Source: Marinobacter salinisoli
GTDB taxonomy: Bacteria > Pseudomonadota > Gammaproteobacteria > Pseudomonadales > Oleiphilaceae
Length of the DNA stretch: 64,000 nt
NCBI RefSeq assembly: GCF_017301335.1
Contig: NZ_CP071247.1
Span: 620,001-684,000 of the forward strand
Direction: 5' to 3'
Position numbers and translations under genes: made by a program. A model generated the notes under the pieces. The model saw nothing but the letters and a program-made list of their open reading frames with translations. It was not told the origin of the DNA and searched no databases. Of the stretch, positions 55,625 to 64,000 are shown one piece after another. Position 1 is the stretch's first letter; each line of letters opens with the position of its first letter.

Positions 55625-56692
55625 GTGATTTTCGACACCGCCTCAGAATCGACCTCCTCGAGTCCGGCACTCGCGATTTTGAGTTTCAAGCAACGCCTTG
55701 TCTTCCACCTGTATTTCTGGACCCTAATTGCCGCGATGCCCATGGTGGTCCTTCAGTGGCTTGAGGGTCACCATCTGTTGACCGTCTTTTTATCCCTGCT
55801 ATGCCTGAATGCCGTGGCGGTCATGAGTTTTCTGCACTTCCGTGGCAGCTATTTCCTAAAGGGACGGCTGTTTCCGTTGCTGGCCATCATCTCAGCGGTC
55901 TATTCAACAAGCATCAACGGCCATATTGGCGTGTACTGGGCCTACCCGATTACCACGGTGCTGTTCTTTTTACTTCCGATGCGGGAAGCGTTAACCAGTA
56001 ACGTTATTTTTCTCCTCCTGATGGCCGGGGTGGCCTTCATTACCTTTCCCGAAGCCAACGCCTGGCGCATCAGTTTTTCCCTGATACTCACCTGCCTGTT
56101 TGCCATGGTATTCGCCCGCTTGGTGGGCAAAATCCAGCGCGAACTGGTCCGGCTGGCAACCACCGACCCGCTCACGGGCTGCCTGAATCGATCACAACTG
56201 GCGGATTTGCTGAACAACCAGATTCAGTTGCGCGAACGCTACGAGCGAGTCTCCAGCCTGGTCCTGATCGACCTGGACTTCTTCAAGGCCATCAATGACC
56301 AGTGGGGACACCTGGCGGGCGACAAGATTCTGAAAGAAATGGTGGCGCGGATCCGCGAGCGACTCCGGGAAACCGATCAGCTGTTTCGTATCGGCGGGGA
56401 AGAGTTCATGATTCTGCTGCCGGAAACCCGTCTGAAGGACGCCGAGCACCTCGCCAATCAGCTGCTACTGACCATCCGGTCAAAGCCGTTCTTCAGCGAC
56501 ATCCTGGTCACCGCCAGCTTCAGCGTGGCGGAGGTCTGCCGGGGCGAAACCTGGTCAGTGTGGCTGAATCGGGCAGATCAGGCGCTGTACGAAGCGAAAA
56601 CCAAGGGGCGCAACCGCGTGGAAATTGCCCCCAAGAGCCCGTCGATGGCGCCGATGGACTCGGGCCACCTGCCAACACCAACGACCCGCTAG
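55625..56692 (+). CDS. Membrane diguanylate cyclase (GGDEF)
   Basis: The 355-residue protein starts at GTG 55625. About five or six membrane helices (residues 25-170) form a sensor of unknown type, followed by a GGDEF domain: TTDPLTGCLNRSQL, LIDLDFFKAINDQWGHLAGD, and the active motif GGEEF. An RETD five residues before it matches the inhibitory I-site RxxD. It should make cyclic di-GMP with product inhibition. It converges with the alpha/beta-hydrolase gene after 7 bases. Confidence 0.9.
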   Translation: MIFDTASESTSSSPALAILSFKQRLVFHLYFWTLIAAMPMVVLQWLEGHHLLTVFLSLLCLNAVAVMSFLHFRGSYFLKGRLFPLLAIISAVYSTSINGHIGVYWAYPITTVLFFLLPMREALTSNVIFLLLMAGVAFITFPEANAWRISFSLILTCLFAMVFARLVGKIQRELVRLATTDPLTGCLNRSQLADLLNNQIQLRERYERVSSLVLIDLDFFKAINDQWGHLAGDKILKEMVARIRERLRETDQLFRIGGEEFMILLPETRLKDAEHLANQLLLTIRSKPFFSDILVTASFSVAEVCRGETWSVWLNRADQALYEAKTKGRNRVEIAPKSPSMAPMDSGHLPTPTTR

Positions 56693-56699
56693 GGCGGGT

Positions 56700-57626
56700 T
56701 CAGCTGCGCTCGGCTATCCGCTTCCGGAAATCCCGGTAGTTGGTAAACACGTCCCACGGGCATTCGAAGTGCGGGTAGTGCCCGACGTTGCGTAACCCCA
56801 CCACGTCCGGGTTCTTCACCAACTCGCGAAAACGCCTTGCCATGGCCGCGCCGGAAACCGGATCTGCGGTACCGGAAATCAGCCTGATGGGCTGCTGAGC
56901 CCGCTGCAGGGCACCCACCCAGCGGTTGCGGTGGCAGCGGCGTTCCTCCATGAACTGAATCAGACGGTGCAGAATGCCCCGGCCATTGTTGTAGGTGATC
57001 AGGTACCAGAAATCGTTCAGATCATTCTGATCCGGCGCATTCTGCCCGCCGAACAGGCGCCGGAAATTGCGTTCAAACGTGCGACGGGTGAGCCCCCGGC
57101 TGATCAGCCCGCCAAACGGACTCTTCAGTAATTTCTGGATCAACAGCGGCGTATGCACTTCGGGAAAGAGCGCACCGTTAAGGAAGCAGACGCTGCTGAT
57201 GCGAAACGGCAGCACGCCTTCCTGCTCCCGAGCCAACAGTTCCTGGGCCACACTGCAGCCGTAATCGTGCGCGAACAGATGCACCGATGTCAGCCCCAGC
57301 GCTTCAATCCAGCCCTGGAAGAGGTCGGCCTGGTCTTCAATACTGTAGGAATAATCGACGGGCTTGTCGGAAAAGCCAAAACCAAGCATGTCCAGCGTGA
57401 GCACGTTGAACTGCTGACTGAGCATGGGCCATACCCGGCTCCAGTCCCAGCTGGAGGTGGGGAAGCCGTGCAACAGAATCAGGGGCTCGCCCTGTCCTGC
57501 CATGCGACTGAAGATTGCGTGACCCCCGTAACTGAACCACCTGCCTCCCTGCTGCCACCACTCCAAGGTGCCCGAACCCTGCACCGACTGGGCGGTGCCT
57601 CGGTCATCGGTGAATACCTGTTCCAT
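56700..57626 (-). CDS. Alpha/beta-hydrolase with aspartate nucleophile (epoxide hydrolase/dehalogenase-like)
   Basis: The 308-residue enzyme has [13 protein letters not shown] as oxyanion region, the nucleophile elbow [12 protein letters not shown] with Asp instead of Ser, an acid region SGTADPVSG and the histidine of GHYPHFECP. An Asp elbow points to epoxide hydrolase, haloalkane dehalogenase or a relative. Without more data the substrate is open. It is transcribed away from folE, 193 bases upstream. Confidence 0.85.
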   Translation of the reverse strand: MEQVFTDDRGTAQSVQGSGTLEWWQQGGRWFSYGGHAIFSRMAGQGEPLILLHGFPTSSWDWSRVWPMLSQQFNVLTLDMLGFGFSDKPVDYSYSIEDQADLFQGWIEALGLTSVHLFAHDYGCSVAQELLAREQEGVLPFRISSVCFLNGALFPEVHTPLLIQKLLKSPFGGLISRGLTRRTFERNFRRLFGGQNAPDQNDLNDFWYLITYNNGRGILHRLIQFMEERRCHRNRWVGALQRAQQPIRLISGTADPVSGAAMARRFRELVKNPDVVGLRNVGHYPHFECPWDVFTNYRDFRKRIAERS

Positions 57627-57819
57627 GCACTATCCCCGGCGACGTTCCAAGCTCCAAACTGTAAATCATTCCGTTGTCGCCTGCCACAGCCTTGCCGAAC
57701 CGGGCCCACCGGGCTATAGCCAGAATGTGATTTGCGTTCACAAAGGCCTCCAGACGTGGAGATACGGAACAAATTGGCTTAAGCTTTGCCCCCCGAACGA
57801 CACAGCACCGGAAATGATT

Positions 57820-58389
57820 ATGAGCACCCCCCTAGACGACCTTGCCGGCCACTACAAAGCCATTATTAATGGACTGGGTGAAGACACCGACCGGGAGGGT
57901 TTGCAAAACACGCCCACGCGCGCCGCCAAGGCCATGCAGTTTCTGACCCACGGCTATCAGCAAAGTCTGGATGAGCTGGTCAACAATGCCGTGTTCGAGT
58001 CCGCCATGGACGAAATGGTCGTGGTGCAGGACATCGAACTGTACAGCATGTGCGAGCACCACATGCTGCCGTTCATCGGCAAATGCCACATTGCTTACCT
58101 GCCTCAGGGCCGGGTGCTTGGCCTGTCCAAGTTTGCCCGCATTGTCGATATGTATGCCCGACGCCTGCAGATCCAGGAAAACCTGACCCGACAAATTGCT
58201 GAGGCCGTGGAAAGCGTCACCAACGCCAAAGGCGTTGCGGTGGTTATCGAAGCCCAGCACATGTGCATGATGATGCGCGGTGTTGAAAAGCAGAACTCCC
58301 GCATGAAGACCTCGGTCATGCTGGGGCAGTTCCGTAAGTCCCAGGCCACGCGGGTGGAATTTCTGCAGCTGGTCGGCCAGAAGGGTTAA
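57820..58389 (+). CDS. folE: GTP cyclohydrolase I
   Basis: The 189-residue enzyme has the zinc-binding [17 protein letters not shown] and the later Cys in [14 protein letters not shown], plus [20 protein letters not shown]. It converts GTP to dihydroneopterin triphosphate in folate synthesis. Both zinc cysteines and the histidine are present, so it is the zinc-dependent FolE. ATG 57820 is preferred, 57814 possible. A strong terminator follows. Proximity to the Zur cluster is coincidental as far as the sequence shows. Confidence 0.95.
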   Translation: MSTPLDDLAGHYKAIINGLGEDTDREGLQNTPTRAAKAMQFLTHGYQQSLDELVNNAVFESAMDEMVVVQDIELYSMCEHHMLPFIGKCHIAYLPQGRVLGLSKFARIVDMYARRLQIQENLTRQIAEAVESVTNAKGVAVVIEAQHMCMMMRGVEKQNSRMKTSVMLGQFRKSQATRVEFLQLVGQKG

Positions 58390-58398
58390 GCCCATGCC

Positions 58399-58426
58399 GG
58401 GCGTGGCGCCAGGCCACGCCCCTTTT
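58399..58426 (+). terminator. Rho-independent terminator of folE
   Basis: Perfect 9-bp arms GGGCGTGGC and GCCACGCCC with loop GCCAG are followed by CTTTT, starting 10 bases after the folE stop. Confidence 0.85.
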
Positions 58427-58513
58427 CCCGGCAAGCATAGCGCGCCAGAACCTTGCGCCGGTGTCGGTCTGCCCAACCCGGAACGGTCAATCCCCACTCA
58501 CTCCATTCTTTTT

Positions 58514-58529
58514 TGTGACCCAGTTCACA
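58514..58529. promoter_or_regulatory. CRP/Vfr-type binding site
   Basis: TGTGA-CCCAGT-TCACA matches the CRP core with the correct 6-base spacer, and CAG-TTCACA fits the Vfr half. Its centre lies about 87 bases before the HD-GYP ATG. A possible promoter ATGACA (58546-58551)/CATACT (58568-58573) would put the site near -58, a class I position. Confidence 0.6.
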
Positions 58530-58607
58530 CAGCGATCTGTTCGCGATGACACCGGGCGCGGCTCTGCCATACTTTCGATAATCATATAAAACAAGACTGG
58601 TAGAGCC

Positions 58608-59924
58608 ATGTGGTTCAGACGTAAATCCAGCAAGTCAACAGCGCCGAAACTCCGCCCTCACCCTGTGCGCGAACCAATGCTCACCGCGGAATCCGAGCCC
58701 ACCCTGCGCCGTGTCCGGTTGCCGGTGGACCTGCTCCAGCGCGGTATGAACATCATCAAACTGGATCGCCCCTGGACCGAAGTGCCGGTGCTGTTTCAGG
58801 GCTTTATCCTGTGCGACGACGCCCAGGCCGAGATTCTCCGCCAGTACTGTGACTGGGTGCTGGTTGAGGACGAGGAAGAACGCCTGAATCCCATCATGGA
58901 CCGCATGGTCGACCTCAAAGAGCTGGCCTCCACCCCCCTGCCGGAGACCTGTTCCCTGGCGGAGGAACTGCCGCGGGCCAGGGAAGCCTGGACTCAGGGT
59001 CAGAGCTTCATCGACAAGGTGACCCGGGATATTGCATCCGGCGAGGAACTGGATTTCGATCAGGCCAGACCGTTCATCCAGCAATGTGTCGAGAGCATTC
59101 AGGCCAACGCCAGTGCCATGTTCTGGATGAGCCGGATCAAGAGCCGGGACAGCTACACGGCGGAGCACTGTCTGAGGGTGGCAATCTTTTCCATCGCGTT
59201 TGCCCGCTTTATCGGTGTGCCGGATAACGACCTGGAAATTGTCGGCATGTGCGGGTTGTTACACGATCTGGGCAAACTCAAGGTGCCCGAAAGCATTCTC
59301 AACAAGCCCGGCGAGCTGACCGCAGAAGAAGCCGAGGCCATGCGGGCGCACACCACACTGGGTTACCAGCTGCTCAGGGAAGACCGCAAGCTCGACCCCA
59401 TCATCAGTGATGTCAGCAGCCACCACCACGAGCGCATTGATGGCCAGGGCTATCCCCACCAGCTGGCCGACTGGCAGATCAGCCGGTTTGCCCGCCTGGT
59501 GTCCATTGTCGACGCCTTCGACGCCATCACCAGTGACCGCTGCTACCGCGACGGTCTGTCCACCTCAGAGGCCATGTCTATCCTGTACAAAAACCGCGGC
59601 CAACAGTTTGATGCCGGCATGGTGGAAGCCTTCATTCGCATGATCGGCGTCTACCCGCCGGGCAGTCTGGTGGAGCTGAGCAGTGGCGAAGTGGCCCTGG
59701 TGGTAGCTACGCATCCGGGGCGCAAGCTCAAGCCACGGGTGGAAATCCTTCTGGATGCCAATAAAAATCCCACGCCCCCCAGGGTGGTGGATCTGGGCAC
59801 CCAGACCGGCAATACCAGCGCGGATACGGAAATTGCGCACCCCCTTGCCGACGGTGCCTTCGGCATCTCGCTGCGTGGACGAATACAACAACTGACGGCG
59901 AACGCCTTTACCCATGCCCTATAG
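58608..59924 (+). CDS. HD-GYP cyclic-di-GMP phosphodiesterase
   Basis: The 438-residue protein has a DUF3391-type N-terminal domain (LPVDLLQRGMNIIKLDRPW) and an HD-GYP domain with CGLLHDLGKLKVP, SSHHHERIDGQGYP and SIVDAFDAITSDRCY. The HD pair and the GYP triad are intact, so it should hydrolyse cyclic di-GMP. It starts 79 bases after a CRP/Vfr-type site and overlaps the GGDEF-EAL gene by 11 bases, so the two are one unit. Confidence 0.93.
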   Translation: MWFRRKSSKSTAPKLRPHPVREPMLTAESEPTLRRVRLPVDLLQRGMNIIKLDRPWTEVPVLFQGFILCDDAQAEILRQYCDWVLVEDEEERLNPIMDRMVDLKELASTPLPETCSLAEELPRAREAWTQGQSFIDKVTRDIASGEELDFDQARPFIQQCVESIQANASAMFWMSRIKSRDSYTAEHCLRVAIFSIAFARFIGVPDNDLEIVGMCGLLHDLGKLKVPESILNKPGELTAEEAEAMRAHTTLGYQLLREDRKLDPIISDVSSHHHERIDGQGYPHQLADWQISRFARLVSIVDAFDAITSDRCYRDGLSTSEAMSILYKNRGQQFDAGMVEAFIRMIGVYPPGSLVELSSGEVALVVATHPGRKLKPRVEILLDANKNPTPPRVVDLGTQTGNTSADTEIAHPLADGAFGISLRGRIQQLTANAFTHAL

Positions 59925-62238
59925 CCCTCCCACCAATCAGGCCCAGGGAGGGGCTGCACCAACACCAGAGCCGACCGTCACCGCGTCCGCGCCGAGCCTG
60001 TGGGTGCGCGGACTCCTGCACCCCTTTATCGCGTTCCTGACCTTGCTGGTGTTTCTGGCCATTGCCGCCGGCCTGTACAGCGGGCTGAGCAAGCAAAACC
60101 AGGCCCAGATTGAAGCCAACCTGGCCAATGAAGCCCAGGCCATGGCCAATCACCTTGAGCGGGAGTTCCGGATTCACAGCGAGGCGATTCAGCGCATGGC
60201 CGCCCGGCTTGAGGCGGCCCCCGACACCGACGAATCCCGGTGGCGTAAAGACGCCCGGCAATACATGCAGCACTTCAGCGTGTACCAGGCCGTCGAGTGG
60301 ATCGACCGCGACTTTTTCATCCGCTGGCTCGAACCCATCGCCGGTAACGAAGATGTCCTCGGCTTTAACGTCGCGTTCTCGGAACAACGGCTGTTCGCCC
60401 TCGAGCACGCCGCGGCCAGCGGTCAGCTTGACGTCTCGGGCGTGATTGACCTTCGCCAGGGCGGCAAAGGGCTGGTGATCTATGCCCCGGTTGGCGCCGG
60501 TGCCGACAACAACGGCTTTATCGCCGGTGTTATCCGGATGGATGTGCTGGCACGTCAGCTGCTGACCTCCCGGGTCAAGGAATCCTTCAGCATCGAGATT
60601 CTCAGCCATGGCAAACCGAGCCACCTGCTGAACGACTCCGGGCAAACCAGCAAAACGTTTGCTCAGGCGGAAGCTGTAGACCTGCCCGGCCTGAACTGGT
60701 CGCTCATCCTGCACCCGACGACCGACTGGGTAGCAGCACAGCGCAGTCACTGGCCGTTCACAACCTTTGTCTCCCTCGCGCTGATGGGCCTGCTCCTGAG
60801 CCTGTCGATGATACTGGTGCAGATTGTACTGAAGCGTAATCAGGATCTCCTCAAGACCCGACGCCAGCTGGACCGGGAGATCGACCAGCGCACCGTGATA
60901 CAGCAGAACCTCGCCCGGGCGGAGTCCACCGACCCCCTGACCGGCCTGGCGAACCGCCGCTTTTTCACCGACGACCTCGCCCACGGCCTGACCGTCGCCG
61001 AACGGCAGAAGCGCAAAGTGGCGCTGGTGATGATGGACCTCGATCGCTTTCAGATGCTCAACGATTCTCTGGGCCACGTCTTCGGCGACGAGTTACTGGT
61101 CAGTGTGGCCGAACGGCTGGATGCCCTCAGCAGTGAGCGTGTGGTGGTGGCCTACGCCGGCGGCGACGAATTCATGGTGTGCCTGCAACAGGTGACCGAC
61201 CTGGACGAGGTCCTGCACCTGCTGGGGGACATCAAGGAATGCTTTGACGAGCCCTTTACCATTCAGGGCGACCCGCTCGGCATTACGGCCACCATGGGCG
61301 TGGCGGTTTATCCACAGAGCGGCACCAATGCCGACGCCCTGATGCGCAATGCCGATATCGCCCTGTACCGGGCCAAGGATCGGGGCCGCAACTGCTATCA
61401 GTTCTACACCGAAGGCATGCAGGAGCGCGAGGTAGCCCGGCTGGAGCTGGACAAGGACCTGACACACGCCCTGGCCCAGGATGAATTTGTCCTGCATTTC
61501 CAGCCGCAGCTGGATCTGGATAACGGCGAGATCAACGGCGTTGAAGCCCTGATCCGCTGGCAGCATCCGCGCCGGGGGCTGCTGATGCCCATCGACTTTA
61601 TCCCCCTGGCCGAGGAAAGTGGCCGGATCACCGACATCGGACGCTGGGTGGTGCTGGCCGCCTGCCGCCAGCTGGCGCGCTGGAAAGGCACCCCGCTGGA
61701 ACACCTGCGCATTGCCGTTAACCTGTCCGGGCGCGAACTGGACGACCCTCACCTGGTCGATCACATCCGGGACACCCTTGAGATCAACGATGTGCCCGCA
61801 CGACGTCTGGAAATCGAACTGACCGAGGAAATTTTCATCCAGAATATCGAGTGCAACCTCAGCCAGCTGACCCGGTTGCGGGAGCTGGGCGTGCATCTGG
61901 CCATCGACGATTTTGGTGTGGGCTATTCCTCACTCGGTTACCTGCGCGACTTCCCGGTGGATGTGCTCAAGATTGACCGCTCGTTTATTTCCAACGTCAC
62001 CACCCGGCACGACGACGCGGTGATCACCCGCGCCGTCATCAATCTGGCCCACAATCTGGGCATGCAGGTGGTGGCCGAAGGCGTGGAAACGGAGCAACAG
62101 CTGAATTTCCTGCGCAGCTATCGCTGCAACCTGGTTCAGGGCTATCTGATCAGCAAACCGGTCCCGGCCGAGGCACTGAATCAAGCCATGGCCACAGGCG
62201 CCGAGATTGCCGGGATAACCGTGGATTCCGGATTGTAA
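59914..62238 (+). CDS. CHASE-like membrane GGDEF-EAL protein
   Basis: The 774-residue protein has membrane helices near residues 36-58 and 286-310, with a periplasmic CHASE-like sensor between. GGDEF follows (STDPLTGLANRRF, AYAGGDEFMV) and then EAL (VEALIRWQHPRRG, LEIELTEEIF, AIDDFGVGYSSLGYL, VVAEGVETEQQ). Cyclase and phosphodiesterase motifs both look intact; ELTEE varies slightly from the usual ELTES. It may switch between making and breaking cyclic di-GMP. It overlaps the HD-GYP gene upstream. Confidence 0.93.
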   Translation: MPYSPPTNQAQGGAAPTPEPTVTASAPSLWVRGLLHPFIAFLTLLVFLAIAAGLYSGLSKQNQAQIEANLANEAQAMANHLEREFRIHSEAIQRMAARLEAAPDTDESRWRKDARQYMQHFSVYQAVEWIDRDFFIRWLEPIAGNEDVLGFNVAFSEQRLFALEHAAASGQLDVSGVIDLRQGGKGLVIYAPVGAGADNNGFIAGVIRMDVLARQLLTSRVKESFSIEILSHGKPSHLLNDSGQTSKTFAQAEAVDLPGLNWSLILHPTTDWVAAQRSHWPFTTFVSLALMGLLLSLSMILVQIVLKRNQDLLKTRRQLDREIDQRTVIQQNLARAESTDPLTGLANRRFFTDDLAHGLTVAERQKRKVALVMMDLDRFQMLNDSLGHVFGDELLVSVAERLDALSSERVVVAYAGGDEFMVCLQQVTDLDEVLHLLGDIKECFDEPFTIQGDPLGITATMGVAVYPQSGTNADALMRNADIALYRAKDRGRNCYQFYTEGMQEREVARLELDKDLTHALAQDEFVLHFQPQLDLDNGEINGVEALIRWQHPRRGLLMPIDFIPLAEESGRITDIGRWVVLAACRQLARWKGTPLEHLRIAVNLSGRELDDPHLVDHIRDTLEINDVPARRLEIELTEEIFIQNIECNLSQLTRLRELGVHLAIDDFGVGYSSLGYLRDFPVDVLKIDRSFISNVTTRHDDAVITRAVINLAHNLGMQVVAEGVETEQQLNFLRSYRCNLVQGYLISKPVPAEALNQAMATGAEIAGITVDSGL

Positions 62239-62302
62239 TCCGCCCCCGGTGCCGCCACCATTGGGGCACTTAACTTCGGATTCGTGATCGGGAATCGCAC
62301 CT

Positions 62303-62611
62303 ATGACGCCCAAATACCTGACCCCGGAACAGGACCACCGGCTGCGACGCTGGGAATGGTGGAACCGGAATTACTTCATTGTCGCCTTCGTGGCCCTGAT
62401 CATCCTGCTGGTGTTCAGCAGCCAGCTCGGGCTATCCAGTGGCGACAGCTGGGGGCCGCTGGGCCTGCTCATTGGTCTGATCATCACCCCCATCATCATT
62501 CTTCAGCTCCGGCTCGCCTGCCCGGCCTGCGGACACAAGATTGGCTGGCAAGCCAAACTGATGGCGCCAGACCAGTGTAAAAACTGCGGCACCTTCCTCC
62601 GCGCCAGATAA
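62303..62611 (+). CDS. Small membrane protein with zinc-ribbon tail
   Basis: The 102-residue protein has two membrane helices (YFIVAFVALIILLVFSSQLG and LGLLIGLIITPIIILQLRL) and a C-terminal zinc ribbon with CPACG and CKNCG. Both ends would face the cytoplasm. No family is recognised. It lies between the GGDEF-EAL gene and the metal-responsive promoter. The ribosome site is weak. Confidence 0.65.
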   Translation: MTPKYLTPEQDHRLRRWEWWNRNYFIVAFVALIILLVFSSQLGLSSGDSWGPLGLLIGLIITPIIILQLRLACPACGHKIGWQAKLMAPDQCKNCGTFLRAR

Positions 62612-62632
62612 CTCCCGCTTGCGCACAACCGG

Positions 62633-62664
62633 TTGACCTGTGAGTTACTCACAGGTTTTAGGCT
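62633..62664 (+). promoter_or_regulatory. MerR-type promoter and operator
   Basis: A -35 TTGACC (62633-62638) and -10 TAGGCT (62659-62664) are 20 bases apart, too far for normal open-complex formation. A perfect dyad with 9-base arms ACCTGTGAG and CTCACAGGT flanks TTA (62636-62656) inside the spacer. This is the arrangement that MerR regulators untwist on metal binding. It drives the regulator and the following ATPase. Confidence 0.88.
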
Positions 62665-62743
62665 ATCCTTGTTAATGTTCCCGGGGTGATTGACGGCTGC
62701 CCCGGGAACCCCGCTTCAGGGCCGATAACAGGGAGGGACTCCC

Positions 62744-63166
62744 ATGAAAGTCAGAGAGATTGCAAACGCCGCCGAGGTCAGCGCGGACACCGTCCGCTTC
62801 TACACCCGTGAGGGTCTGCTGAATCCGCAACGGAATCCGGACAACAACTATCAGCTGTTCGATGCCGAGGATCTGCGCCGGCTGCGGTTCGCCCGCAAAG
62901 CCCGGCAGCTGGGTTTCTCCTTGCCGGAAATCCGGGACATCATGGCGCAAGCCGACGACCATCACTCGCCCTGCCCCATGGTGCGCAATGTGTTTGAGCA
63001 ACGCCTGACCGAGGTCGAGCGCCAGATTGACGAGCTTCAGCAGTTGCGCGACCGCATGCGGACTGCGCTGCGAGCCTGGCAAGCCATGCCCGATGGCAAC
63101 CCGGATGGCCACACCATCTGCCGGTTGATTGAACACTGGGACGATGCCGAAGAAGGCAGGGAGTAA
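62744..63166 (+). CDS. MerR-family metal-responsive regulator
   Basis: The 140-residue protein has the MerR winged helix (VREIANAAEVSADTVRFYTR, NYQLFDAEDLRRLRF), a coiled-coil dimer helix and metal-loop residues HSPCPMV plus GHTICRLIEHW. Cysteines in both places suggest Cu(I) or a divalent soft metal; CueR, CadR and ZntR types all remain possible. It is transcribed in the same direction as the P-type ATPase, 6 bases upstream, from a promoter with its own operator. Confidence 0.9.
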   Translation: MKVREIANAAEVSADTVRFYTREGLLNPQRNPDNNYQLFDAEDLRRLRFARKARQLGFSLPEIRDIMAQADDHHSPCPMVRNVFEQRLTEVERQIDELQQLRDRMRTALRAWQAMPDGNPDGHTICRLIEHWDDAEEGRE

Positions 63167-63172
63167 ACCACC

Positions 63173-64000
63173 ATGAGAACTGCCACGCCATTGCAGCCGG
63201 CATTGTCCGTTTCCGGCGCGTCATGCCAGGGCTGTGTCAAAAAGATTCGCGCCGCGCTCGCGCCCCTGACCGGTGATACCGAACAGATCGCGGTGGACCT
63301 GCAGGCGCAGACCATCGCCTTGCCCGATGACACCGATCTGGAGCAAGCCGCCAAACTGGTTTCCGACGCCGGCTATCCGGCCAGCCCCCTGACCGAGTCC
63401 GACACAAACGCGCCGGCCTGCCACCCTGATAAAGACCAGCAGGATGAGTCCGAAGCCGGGCCGCACGACCACCAGGCCGGGCACCAGACTCACCCGGCCA
63501 CAGCTGGCAGCCAGGACCAGATTACGCTCTCGGTATCGGGCGCGACCTGCGCCTCCTGTGTGAACACCATTGAAAAAGCCCTCAACTCGGTACCGGGGGT
63601 TACCAGCGCGCACATGAATCTGGCCGATAACACCGCCTCTGCCCGGGGCCAGGCCGACCCCGAAGCGCTGGTTAAGGCCATTGAGCGGGCCGGCTATGGT
63701 GCCACGGTCATTGACGACCCGGACGCAGCGGATGCCGAGCGCCAGCAAAAGGACCGCACCGAATACCGCGCTCTACTGATCAAAATGGCCGTCAGCCTGT
63801 CACTGGGGCTGGGCCTGATGATCTGGGGCATGGGCATCGACTCCATGATGATCACCAAGGCCAACCAGAGCACCTGGTTAATCCTGGGTGCACTGACCCT
63901 GGTGGTGATGGTGGCTACCGGCGGCCATTTCTACACCGGCGCGTGGAAGGCGTTCCGCAACCACAACGCCAACATGGATACGTTGATCGCCCTCGGCACG
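63173..64000 (+). CDS. copA: Heavy-metal (copper-type) P1B ATPase, N-terminal part
   Basis: The first 276 codons are visible. Two heavy-metal-associated domains come first, GASCQGC and GATCASC, separated by a His-rich linker (GPHDHQAGHQTH). A membrane region follows with HFYTGAWKAFRNHNANMDTL, typical of Cu-exporting ATPases. ATG 63173 follows GGGAG after the MerR gene. It should pump Cu(I) out of the cytoplasm; the metal-binding CPC and catalytic DKTGT lie beyond the window, so metal type is inferred. Confidence 0.9.
   Translation, partial: MRTATPLQPALSVSGASCQGCVKKIRAALAPLTGDTEQIAVDLQAQTIALPDDTDLEQAAKLVSDAGYPASPLTESDTNAPACHPDKDQQDESEAGPHDHQAGHQTHPATAGSQDQITLSVSGATCASCVNTIEKALNSVPGVTSAHMNLADNTASARGQADPEALVKAIERAGYGATVIDDPDAADAERQQKDRTEYRALLIKMAVSLSLGLGLMIWGMGIDSMMITKANQSTWLILGALTLVVMVATGGHFYTGAWKAFRNHNANMDTLIALGT

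Noticed and set aside
57726..57742. Possible CRP site TGTGA...TCACA upstream of folE
   Set aside because: The spacer is 7 bases, not 6, and the flanks are poor; it does not meet the CRP consensus.

Overview
This 64 kb stretch of high-GC, tightly packed DNA looks like the chromosome of a Marinobacter-like marine gammaproteobacterium. That is an inference from gene content and order, without any search. The order gshB-tonB-yqgE-ruvX-pyrR-pyrB-pyrC' transcribed divergently from pilGHIJK-chpABC matches Pseudomonas. The blocks ftsY-ftsE-ftsX-rpoH and yrfG-hslR-hslO-pckA are general gammaproteobacterial. There is no rRNA, tRNA, CRISPR array, IS element or prophage. No gap between genes exceeds about 300 bases.

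Left part (1-9,890): a cut-off envelope protein; a lipase-like hydrolase with a coupled small partner; a hotdog-fold protein divergent from an acyl-CoA-binding protein; a lone tyrosine-recombinase core-binding domain; greB behind a terminator-bearing leader; an OmpR-type two-component pair; and hydroxypyruvate isomerase with tartronate semialdehyde reductase. Housekeeping part (9,891-21,713): rpoH and the ftsYEX cluster, rsmD convergent with a membrane desaturase, mutM, and yrfG-hslR-hslO followed by pckA.

Transport and pyrimidine part (21,800-34,603): a TRAP cassette (binding protein, TatT lipoprotein, large fused permease, periplasmic amidohydrolase) interrupted by an oppositely oriented HU gene. 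Next comes the pyrimidine operon, whose dihydroorotase-like subunit has lost its catalytic residues, as in Pseudomonas. Surface-sensing part (34,895-48,534): a complete Pil-Chp chemosensory operon for type IV pili. Its giant ChpA kinase carries eight histidine phosphotransfer boxes and a C-terminal receiver.

Right part (48,559-64,000): zur-znuC-znuB behind a Zur-type operator that covers a consensus -10; a membrane PAS protein; a CDGSH iron-sulfur protein divergent from a GAPDH-ArsJ pair expected to expel arsenate as 1-arseno-3-phosphoglycerate; a patatin; a diguanylate cyclase; an Asp-nucleophile alpha/beta hydrolase; and folE. Then come an HD-GYP gene and an overlapping GGDEF-EAL gene behind a CRP/Vfr-type site, and finally a MerR regulator with a textbook stretched promoter ahead of a copper-type P-type ATPase cut by the window end. 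The main themes are metal and arsenic homeostasis, cyclic-di-GMP turnover and type IV pilus surface sensing.
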